A DNA stretch of 58,292 nucleotides, from contig CALAYS010000010.1 of NCBI GenBank assembly GCA_937895515.1, positions 1 through 58,292 of the forward strand, read 5' to 3'. Below, piece by piece: positions 7,547 through 13,431 of the stretch; the stretch's first letter is position 1, and every line of letters starts with the position of its first letter. The DNA comes from an uncultured bacterium (GTDB lineage Bacteria > Patescibacteriota > Minisyncoccia > Phycocordibacterales > UBA9973). Both the position numbers and the translations under genes were made by a program. The notes under the pieces are model-generated. The model was not told the origin of the DNA and did no database searches. It was given only the letters and a program-made list of their open reading frames with translations.

Positions 7547-7642
7547 CCCCAATGAAAATAACAAGTTCCCATTAATCCATTAAAATTGGCATTTTATTTC
7601 AAAACACCGTTTTAAACTTGCAAAAGTTAATTCAAACATTCT

Positions 7643-8776
7643 ATGAAGAACGCTGATGAATTCTATATCCCTATCATTAAATCAGATGTACTAATTGATG
7701 GTATTTCGGCAGCACCTGCTCAAAAAGGTGGTCAGGCCTTAATCCTTCAAAAAGCATTTGTTCACTCTTTGCAATCTGATTTTGCAACCATAGTAAACAA
7801 TCTTGTTAATTTCTTCTATTCAAGCCTTTCAAGGAGGACAATAAATGAGGGTTTGGTTATTATCAAGAAAGACAACACTGCAAAAATCTATTCTGAATTT
7901 CCACTATCACTTCAAATGCACGCCAAAAAAGATATGAGCAAAGGGACTCTTGTCACTGCGGAGGATGTATTTGAAATTACGGAAATGCAGTTTAAAGATG
8001 CTATTTATCAAATAGATATTGATAGCGGAGATAAAATCATATACCTATTCAGGATAGAATGGAAGTTTGGATTATATTTTGACCTTACAGGAACCTTAAA
8101 TCCTGCAAAATTTGGTGAAGAATTGGCCTACCACTACAAGCGTTTATTTTACTATGATTTATATAGTTTTATCGAAAATGAGAATTATTATACAAACTTG
8201 ATAGATGATGGGTGGTTCCCATTTGTGAGGATTCTAGGAAAGGACTTTGATGTGATAATGCAATACTACAAGGACGGTAGAAAACACGATTTTCAAATGG
8301 ATGACCTTATAGCAAAGTTTGATAAGAATAAAATAGAATCATTTACACAGTATTGGTGGAGAAAGGACCTGTTTAAGGATAAGAAAGCTATTATAGAATC
8401 TGGAATAAGTTCATTTTCAAATAATGATCAGGCGGGTTTTATATCTTGTTTGCATATTCTCTATCCCCAGATCGAAGGTATTATGGGACTAGATTATTTT
8501 AATGCTCATGGGAGTAAGCCAAACTTTAAGGAACTTCAAAACTATATAAAACAAAAAGCCGAATCTAGTTTTAAAGCGGTGTCATCTTTAGGGTTTCCAA
8601 ATGAATTTTATGAATATTTAAACCATTCTGTTTTTGAGAATTTTGATCTTGCAACAGGAAGGGTTGATTTGTCGAGACACACCACCTCTCATGGCTATGC
8701 TAATGCTAACGATTTTAATAAATCAAAAGCCTTACAAGCGATTTTAATTTTAGACCAAATATATTTTTACTTGTAA
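7643..8776 (+). CDS. HEPN-like domain protein, uncharacterised
   Basis: A 377-residue soluble protein with no family I can name. The C-terminal segment has SRHTTSHGY (about residues 346-354), an R-x4-H arrangement followed by Gly, then a hydrophobic helix SKALQAILILDQIYFYL that ends the protein. This matches the pattern of HEPN-type RNase and abortive-infection proteins, where the Arg and His form the active site. The N-terminal 250 residues are alpha/beta and rich in aromatic residues. It lies downstream of tRNA-Arg and upstream of DUF3606 and TIR genes, so a defence role is plausible but inferred. The start ATG at 7643 has no Shine-Dalgarno sequence. Confidence 0.6.
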   Translation: MKNADEFYIPIIKSDVLIDGISAAPAQKGGQALILQKAFVHSLQSDFATIVNNLVNFFYSSLSRRTINEGLVIIKKDNTAKIYSEFPLSLQMHAKKDMSKGTLVTAEDVFEITEMQFKDAIYQIDIDSGDKIIYLFRIEWKFGLYFDLTGTLNPAKFGEELAYHYKRLFYYDLYSFIENENYYTNLIDDGWFPFVRILGKDFDVIMQYYKDGRKHDFQMDDLIAKFDKNKIESFTQYWWRKDLFKDKKAIIESGISSFSNNDQAGFISCLHILYPQIEGIMGLDYFNAHGSKPNFKELQNYIKQKAESSFKAVSSLGFPNEFYEYLNHSVFENFDLATGRVDLSRHTTSHGYANANDFNKSKALQAILILDQIYFYL

Positions 8777-8932
8777 TTGATGGTTACTTAGTACCAGTTT
8801 TTTAACATATAGGACTTGCTTTTGTCCTAACTATTTGTGTATCATTGTATGAGTTTTGTTGGATTTCGCCAAGTATACAAAAGCAACGCAAATTCAGACA
8901 GAGAAGTATTAAAATTAGAAATAACTAAAATT

Positions 8933-9157
8933 ATGGCAGACGATAAAAGCAAAATTGGTAAACCAGATCGAAACTTAATTAACTTCAAAGAGAAGTACGA
9001 GTTTGACTATGCACTTAAGCAATTACAGAAGCAAGCCCCAACGAGAACTAAGCAAGAAGTTAAAACTGCCCTTACAGACGCTGCGAAAGAGATTAGTCCT
9101 AGTGAAGGAAGAGAAAAGATTATGAACCAAGCGCGAAAAAATCTGAAAGGAAAATAA
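8933..9157 (+). CDS. DUF3606 family small protein
   Basis: A 74-residue protein starting at the ATG at 8933 (MADDKSKIGKPDRN). The segment DKSKIGKPDRNLINFKEKYE is the DUF3606 signature: a short acidic start, an R-N/I-N motif, then the E-Y-E helix. The family is small, soluble and of unknown function, often found in proteobacteria, so it may be a transferred gene. The frame stays open further upstream, but those residues do not resemble the family. A weak stem-loop (TAGAAT at 9160-9165 with ATTCTA at 9204-9209) follows between this gene and the convergent TIR gene. Confidence 0.75.
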   Translation: MADDKSKIGKPDRNLINFKEKYEFDYALKQLQKQAPTRTKQEVKTALTDAAKEISPSEGREKIMNQARKNLKGK

Positions 9158-9250
9158 TATAGAATACATAAAGGCCATATCTCTGACCAAGACAGATATA
9201 GAGATTCTATTCAGAATATCCCTTGGTTTACATTTAAAGATTGAACTTTT

Positions 9251-10042
9251 TTAGATTTCGCGACCATAATAATCTTTAAATTCAACTCCTCTTATCCCAA
9301 AGGGCTCATTGCTCTCAAAATAGATATAATAACTTTTTGAAGAAGTAATGGGAGGACCTTCAAATCTCTTTTCAAAAACAGGTGGTTCTATTCTTTCATA
9401 TTCCATTTGCATAATAGTGCCTGTTTGATCTGGCACCTTGTTTATATTTGGTAAATTAAACCATTGCTCATTGTAGATAAAAGGAGAACCAACATCAATT
9501 CCAAGATGTGCCCCATTAGTAGGTGTAACCACTACACCAAATTCTACTATTAGACCATATTTTCCTTTACCCCTCAGCGGCAAGACGTTTGTATGCCGCA
9601 TTATTCTATTTTCTAGCTTTATATCAAGAGGTCCAGTAGGGCTATCTAAAATCCCATTAAGCAACTCTTGGCAAGCAGCATCAAAATCTTTATTGGTGAA
9701 ATTAGCGTAAAGCTTATCCCGAAGCATGACTGGGATTTTAGACGGCTTAAGAACAACAGGAATGACAAATTTGGAACCCAACCCTTTTTCCTCAGCCAAT
9801 TCTAGAATTTGTCCTGTATTGACTTCCTTTTTAACCCAATTAGATTCCACAGATTCAGGAGACAAAAAAACTACAAGCTTATCAGAGGCTTCTATACCTT
9901 CACCTATTTTATCGATTAAAGAATCACCAGGTGTTAACATCCACTTATCAATCCAAACAGTATAACCCCTTGCGGTAAGCCAACTACCAATTGCTTCAAC
10001 CACTTCTTTGTCCGATGTTGTATGGCTTAAAAATATTTGCAT
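9251..10042 (-). CDS. TIR domain protein with a beta-rich C-terminal domain
   Basis: A 263-residue protein. Residues 1-140 are a bacterial TIR domain: IFLSHTTSDKEVV strand and loop, a BB-loop WMLTPGDSL, and the catalytic-type glutamate Glu73 in NWVKKEV. Bacterial TIR domains with this Glu cleave NAD or make cyclic ADP-ribose signals. Residues 145-263 form an unrecognised beta-rich domain, a likely sensor or partner-binding part. A perfect 14-bp palindrome overlaps its predicted promoter. It sits among a HEPN-like gene, an XRE regulator and small ORFs, a setting that suggests defence, though no Thoeris or CBASS partner is visible. Confidence 0.8.
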   Translation of the reverse strand: MQIFLSHTTSDKEVVEAIGSWLTARGYTVWIDKWMLTPGDSLIDKIGEGIEASDKLVVFLSPESVESNWVKKEVNTGQILELAEEKGLGSKFVIPVVLKPSKIPVMLRDKLYANFTNKDFDAACQELLNGILDSPTGPLDIKLENRIMRHTNVLPLRGKGKYGLIVEFGVVVTPTNGAHLGIDVGSPFIYNEQWFNLPNINKVPDQTGTIMQMEYERIEPPVFEKRFEGPPITSSKSYYIYFESNEPFGIRGVEFKDYYGREI

Positions 10043-10056
10043 CTTACAATTGTAAG
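10043..10056 (-). promoter_or_regulatory. Palindrome overlapping the TIR gene promoter
   Basis: CTTACAATTGTAAG is a perfect 14-bp palindrome directly against the TIR start codon. On the minus strand it contains TACAAT (10054-10049), which ends 6 nt before the ATG, the leaderless spacing seen elsewhere. A dimeric repressor bound here would block the promoter; the nearby XRE protein is one candidate. Confidence 0.45.
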
Positions 10057-10112
10057 GTATTTAAATAAAAATTACCATTAAGGTAGGCACTTGATCTTAT
10101 GCTTTTTGGAAA

Positions 10113-10148
10113 TGGTAAGCTGCCAAATACCCGCCACCAGCGGGTATT
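10113..10148 (+). promoter_or_regulatory. Extended -10 promoter followed by a 9-bp-stem hairpin
   Basis: TGG-TAAGCT at 10113-10121 is identical to the recombinase promoter box. The predicted transcript start falls at a perfect hairpin, AATACCCGC (10126-10134) with GCGGGTATT (10140-10148) and loop CACCA. The small ORF at 10169 follows. The hairpin has no U-run after it and could protect the transcript end or bind a regulator. Confidence 0.4.
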
Positions 10149-10168
10149 ATTAGTTTAACCAAAGGTAT

Positions 10169-10363
10169 ATGAGAAATGGAATGAAGCGTTTAGAAATTTA
10201 TCAAACCCTTAGTCGAGAATCCAATGGTACATTTGAGTATCTGCCACCGGAAGAGCAAAAGGAAGAGATTGATATTCGCTATTTGGCTTATCTCTTAGTG
10301 CGCATCTTCCTAAAGTCAAAGGAAAAGGAATCTAATCCTGGGATTGAGAAGGCTTGCGATTAA
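10169..10363 (+). CDS. Small hypothetical protein
   Basis: A 64-residue charged, helical protein (MRNGMKRLEIYQTLSRES) with no recognised family, no signal peptide and no membrane segment. A promoter box and hairpin lie upstream (10113-10148). Its last 32 bp overlap the end of the convergent XRE gene. Codon use and amphipathic helices look protein-like, but the short length keeps this uncertain. Confidence 0.45.
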   Translation: MRNGMKRLEIYQTLSRESNGTFEYLPPEEQKEEIDIRYLAYLLVRIFLKSKEKESNPGIEKACD

Positions 10364-10613
10364 ACACCCTGGTCTCTACTTCTTTAAACGCCTCCTGATA
10401 GAATTCTGGATAAAGTTCGTGAGGATAAGCATGGTAGAGACCACACAGGAGAAAAAGATTCGATAGGTTGGGAATTGCCCGACCTTTTTCCCAATGGGAA
10501 ATTCGATCAGTGCTACAGAATCCTAAGATGTCAGCCACATCTTGCTGACGGATGCCAAGCATCATTCTTCGGGCTTTCATGGTGTTATTAGTTATATGGT
10601 TTTTGTAGTTCAT
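10332..10613 (-). CDS. XRE-family helix-turn-helix regulator
   Basis: A 93-residue protein that is essentially one HTH_3 domain: KARRMMLGIRQQDVADILGF gives the first helices, and STDRISHWEKGRAIPNLSNL the recognition helix and the following turn. Such small Cro/CI-like proteins regulate phage, plasmid or toxin-antitoxin operons. It is not in an operon with a toxin-like gene here: the only overlap is with the convergent small ORF. It may control the TIR gene or itself. A hairpin TTGCCA-gaag-TGGCAA (10660-10675) lies about 47 bp upstream of its start. Confidence 0.8.
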   Translation of the reverse strand: MNYKNHITNNTMKARRMMLGIRQQDVADILGFCSTDRISHWEKGRAIPNLSNLFLLCGLYHAYPHELYPEFYQEAFKEVETRVFNRKPSQSQD

Positions 10614-10659
10614 AAGATAAGTATGGATTAAAGGTTTAATAAGATATAGGCAGGTAAAA

Positions 10660-10675
10660 TTGCCAGAAGTGGCAA
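10660..10675. promoter_or_regulatory. Short inverted repeat upstream of the XRE gene
   Basis: TTGCCA and TGGCAA flank a GAAG loop in the 230-bp gap between the XRE gene and the ATP-grasp gene. It may be an operator for the XRE protein or a weak terminator for the ATP-grasp transcript. The rest of the gap holds only the doubtful small ORF at 10680-10838. Confidence 0.3.
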
Positions 10676-10679
10676 ATAC

Positions 10680-10838
10680 CTATTCAGGATATCCTTTTAC
10701 TTTTTTTAAGATTCCGGCCAGCTGAACTATTTCCTCACCGATGCGGTTCCAGTATTCCTTTGTTTTTATGCTATTATTTGGGGGTGATCCCTTATTAGTT
10801 ATTTCTGGATTGTTCGAAGTTTCAGAATTTAAGTGCAC
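10680..10838 (-). CDS. Possible 52-residue ORF in frame behind the ATP-grasp stop
   Basis: After the TAA of the ATP-grasp gene the same frame stays open for about 54 codons. From a GTG at 10838 it codes 52 residues with a protein-like end: KEYWNRIGEEIVQLAGILKK forms a good amphipathic helix. No Shine-Dalgarno sequence or promoter is visible. It may be a real small gene, the lost C-terminal extension of the ATP-grasp protein, or chance. Confidence 0.25.
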   Translation of the reverse strand: MHLNSETSNNPEITNKGSPPNNSIKTKEYWNRIGEEIVQLAGILKKVKGYPE

Positions 10839-10844
10839 TCGATT

Positions 10845-11792
10845 TTACAAATACTCTCTTAAGATTCTATCTAAATATTCGCTTTCGGTTATAAAGCTTT
10901 CTTTTAATGCCTGTAGGAGTTCTTCATTATCCCCTAGCATATGTTGGTTAATTATTCGAAATAAAACCGGCTTTTTATTTTCAGTATGATGAAAAACAAA
11001 AGTTGTTGGAACAGATGGATTAATAGACCCGGAAACAAGCTTGGAATATAAATCTAATGATTCCCTAACTGTGGGACTAGCGAATTTGCTTTCAGCTGAC
11101 CGACTGGGTTTAATAGCTGACCGAAAAGCTGGGTTAATTGTACCCAAATAAACTGGATGCAAAGTATACCAAATAGTCTCTCTGAAATTGGGCATAATTG
11201 TTACCGCCCATTTATCCCCCGGAATGTATTCTTCTAGAATATATTTATTTGAACCAAAATCCTCGTTATTTAAAATTTCAATAAGCTCATTAATGCTTTT
11301 TACATTTGAAATATGGTAAACATTGTCCACTGCATCTTTGGCAACCAAACTATACGGCGGTGAAAATGTTTGATGAATTTTTTTAGGTAAATCTGTGTCA
11401 TTAGGATTAATCTCTAAAAACTTTGGCATTCTTACACCGACGCTGGAAATTTTGTCTCGCAAAGTTTCTGGAATATAGCCTCGTAGTGCATTTTTAGGAG
11501 TATGAATACAAGTGATACCAAAATTTTTAATAAGATTTTCAACATAACCATTTTGGTTTAATGGATATAAAATAGTTGAAATCACAATATCAACTTTATT
11601 TAATAAATCACTAGGAATTATTGGCAACCCATCCAAATGCCAAATTTCATCTTTATCAATTAAAATATCACAAGGTATATAGTTAGGATGTTCTCGCAGT
11701 GCACGTAAAATAATCGAACCATCAGAAATAGATTTTTGATAGCCTTTTATATTGCTTCCCCCACGAACAACGCCCACACGTATTGGATCCAT
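10845..11792 (-). CDS. ATP-grasp protein, degenerate D-Ala-D-Ala ligase-like
   Basis: A 315-residue protein with the ligase order: N-terminal domain RVGVVRGGSNIKGYQKSIS (Ddl has GGxSxEhxVSlxS), a central ATP-grasp lid (LVAKDAVDNVYHISNVKS), and EEYIPGDKWAVTIMPNFRE as the adenine-binding and catalytic part. At the C-terminus the expected metal-binding Glu-x-Asn is replaced by RIINQHML, so one acidic ligand seems missing. It may ligate something other than D-Ala or bind ATP without catalysis. It sits downstream of uvrC with a 50-bp gap and no obvious operon partner. Confidence 0.6.
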   Translation of the reverse strand: MDPIRVGVVRGGSNIKGYQKSISDGSIILRALREHPNYIPCDILIDKDEIWHLDGLPIIPSDLLNKVDIVISTILYPLNQNGYVENLIKNFGITCIHTPKNALRGYIPETLRDKISSVGVRMPKFLEINPNDTDLPKKIHQTFSPPYSLVAKDAVDNVYHISNVKSINELIEILNNEDFGSNKYILEEYIPGDKWAVTIMPNFRETIWYTLHPVYLGTINPAFRSAIKPSRSAESKFASPTVRESLDLYSKLVSGSINPSVPTTFVFHHTENKKPVLFRIINQHMLGDNEELLQALKESFITESEYLDRILREYL

Positions 11793-11843
11793 ATTTTATA
11801 TTATAGCGTAGAAAATATATTTCGCCTATGGTAAAACTTTTTT

Positions 11844-13223
11844 CTATACCAAAAAGTTTTTACTTCTTTTTATTTTATGTTTTCTTAAAACAAATCTATG
11901 AACTTCGGCATTGGCCAATAAAATTTGTTTTTTATATTTTTTAATTAATATTTCATCACCTATTAAAGCCCTGGCTTTATGGTGAGAATCTTTAACAACA
12001 GCAATAACTGGAATTTTAATTCCCCTATTTTTTAATTCTTTTTCAATAACATTTTTTTGAACTTGATTTCCATCGGCAATTATTAAATCTGGAAATTTCC
12101 ATTCGGGGTGGTTAAAGCGCCTACTAATGACTTCCCCCAGTGCCCCAGCATCATTGGACGCTGTAAAACCCTTTATATTAAATGTGCGGTATTCTTTAGG
12201 GTTTAATTCCCCATCTTCAATAACAACAAAAGCTCCAACCATATTGGACCCAGATAAATGAGCAATATCGTAAGCTTCTATTCTGATACCCCCACCCGGC
12301 CTCCCCCTTGTTAAGGGTGAGGAGCCAGAAGGACTCAAGGAGTAATCTTCTTTAATAAGAGCTACATCATTAATGTGATTTAATGCAAAAATTTTCTTTT
12401 TTATTTCATCGGCTTTTTCAAATTCTTTTTTCTTTGCATAGTCTAGCATTTGTTTTTCTAAATTTTTTAAAATAGTTGTTTTTTTACCTTCAAAAAATAA
12501 AATCAGATTTTTAATATTATTTTTATAAGTACTAAAACCTAGTGTCCCATTATTATTCATTTTAGGGGTTAAACCCAATTGTTCATAAAACTTTTGATTT
12601 TGTTTTTTATTAGAATTGTTATCAAAAAAAGGAAAAAATCTGCGTAAAATTTTAAGAGCATCACGCAGTTGGGATCCATTTGGAAAAGGACCAAAAACTT
12701 TTTTGTAAGTACCCCCACCCGGCCTCCCCCTTGTTAAGGGTGAGGAGAATAAGTTTCGGCCACGGATAACTAAAACTTTGGGTAAAGCATCGTTTGTTAT
12801 ACAAACATAGTTAAAACTTTTATTGTCTTTTTCTTTAGTATTGTATTTGGGTTGATGTTTTTTGATTAAATTAGCTTCTAAAATTAAAGCTTCTAGAACT
12901 GTGTCTGTTTGTATAAAATCAATCTTGTTAGATTCTTCTACCATTTTAACAATAGCAGGTCCACGAGATTCAAATAATGCTTTACTAGAAACCTGCCTAC
13001 CGGCAGGCAGGTAGCTTTTAACCCTATCTTTAAGATTTGTAGCTTTACCGATATATAGAATTTGGCCTCCAAAATCCCCCATACCCCCTTTATCAAGGAG
13101 GCTTTTCGCTACACCTTTCCTTGACAAAGGAGAGGTTGGGAGAGGATTTGTTTTAAGAAAAATATACACCCCAGGCTGGCTGGGTAATAAAAGTAATGAT
13201 TTTTTTAGTCCTTGACTAATCAT
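11844..13223 (-). CDS. uvrC: UvrC, excinuclease ABC subunit C, with four in-frame repeats and no HhH end
   Basis: The nuclease subunit of nucleotide excision repair, which makes the 3' and 5' cuts around a lesion. A GIY-YIG domain (GVYIF ... ILYIGKATNLKDRVKSY), a UVR-like segment (LEKQMLDYAKKKEFEKADEIKK) and an RNase H-like domain (YDIAHLSGSNMVGAFVV, DLIIADGNQVQKNV) are present. The protein stops at 459 residues after LRKHKIKRSKNF, without the (HhH)2 tail of full-length UvrC (about 600). DNA repeats are translated in frame at four places; the largest lies between GVY and YIG of the active domain. A TATAGT box ends 6 nt before the ATG. uvrA is next upstream, uvrB further on. Confidence 0.88.
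   Translation of the reverse strand: MISQGLKKSLLLLPSQPGVYIFLKTNPLPTSPLSRKGVAKSLLDKGGMGDFGGQILYIGKATNLKDRVKSYLPAGRQVSSKALFESRGPAIVKMVEESNKIDFIQTDTVLEALILEANLIKKHQPKYNTKEKDNKSFNYVCITNDALPKVLVIRGRNLFSSPLTRGRPGGGTYKKVFGPFPNGSQLRDALKILRRFFPFFDNNSNKKQNQKFYEQLGLTPKMNNNGTLGFSTYKNNIKNLILFFEGKKTTILKNLEKQMLDYAKKKEFEKADEIKKKIFALNHINDVALIKEDYSLSPSGSSPLTRGRPGGGIRIEAYDIAHLSGSNMVGAFVVIEDGELNPKEYRTFNIKGFTASNDAGALGEVISRRFNHPEWKFPDLIIADGNQVQKNVIEKELKNRGIKIPVIAVVKDSHHKARALIGDEILIKKYKKQILLANAEVHRFVLRKHKIKRSKNFLV
12287..12324. repeat. Repeat family B, copy 1, in frame in uvrC
   Basis: A 38-bp C-rich element (TACCCCCACCCGGCC ... GGGTGAGGAG) identical to the copy at 12710-12747. On the coding strand it is read as SSPLTRGRPGGG, inserted just before the RNase H-like domain. 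Confidence 0.85.
12710..12747. repeat. Repeat family B, copy 2, in frame in uvrC
   Basis: Identical over 38 bp to 12287-12324 and read in the same frame as SSPLTRGRPGGG, here between the GIY-YIG region and the UVR segment. Perfect identity of two copies in one gene suggests recent insertion or gene conversion. Confidence 0.85.
12992..13011. repeat. Repeat family C palindrome, in frame in uvrC
   Basis: CCTGCCTACCGGCAGGCAGG is a near-perfect palindrome translated as LPAGRQV directly after the RVKSY end of the GIY-YIG domain. The surrounding protein is otherwise UvrC-like, so it behaves as an inserted short mobile palindrome. Confidence 0.75.
13072..13149. repeat. Repeat family A, copy 1, in frame in uvrC
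   Basis: A 78-bp element (exactly 26 codons) with two hairpin halves, AAATCCCCCATACCCCC... and ...AAAGGAGAGG...GGATTT. It matches the copy at 19663-19742. It is translated between GVYIF and ILYIG, that is, inside the GIY-YIG catalytic fold. Confidence 0.85.
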
Positions 13224-13240
13224 AGAATTACTATATTATA
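13212..13240 (+). promoter_or_regulatory. Sigma-70 promoter for the small membrane peptide
   Basis: TTGACT at 13212-13217 and TATTAT at 13234-13239 are spaced 16 bp. It lies across the uvrC start and its divergent TATAGT box (13230-13235), so the two transcripts compete for overlapping promoter DNA. Confidence 0.45.
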
Positions 13241-13265
13241 AAAATTAAGATAAAACAAATATATT

Positions 13266-13424
13266 ATGAGCGAAGAATTTTTAGGATTATGCCTAATACT
13301 TACACTTATAATAGTGTTTGTATCAGTTGTAGAATTTATTTTTGAATTAATATCTTTAATCTATAGAGGATTAAAATTATTAATAAACTTAATAAAAAGA
13401 ATCTTAAGGGCAATACGAAAGTAA
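13266..13424 (+). CDS. 52-residue membrane peptide
   Basis: ATG at 13266 to TAA at 13424 codes a peptide with a hydrophobic core (GLCLILTLIIVFVSVVEFIF) followed by a basic tail (RGLKLLINLIKRILRAIRK). A hydrophobic segment plus a cationic amphipathic end is the layout of small membrane proteins and of type I toxin peptides. It fills the gap between the divergent uvrC and the convergent uvrA gene, with a plausible promoter at 13212-13240. No Shine-Dalgarno sequence is present. Confidence 0.45.
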   Translation: MSEEFLGLCLILTLIIVFVSVVEFIFELISLIYRGLKLLINLIKRILRAIRK

Positions 13425-13431
13425 CCCTTTT

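Noticed and set aside
10169..10613. Small ORF and XRE gene as a toxin-antitoxin pair
   Set aside because: The genes converge and are not in one operon, and the small protein has no toxin motif.
11844..13223. uvrC as a pseudogene broken by repeats
   Set aside because: The frame is intact through all four elements and the core motifs on both sides are preserved, so it is treated as a gene.
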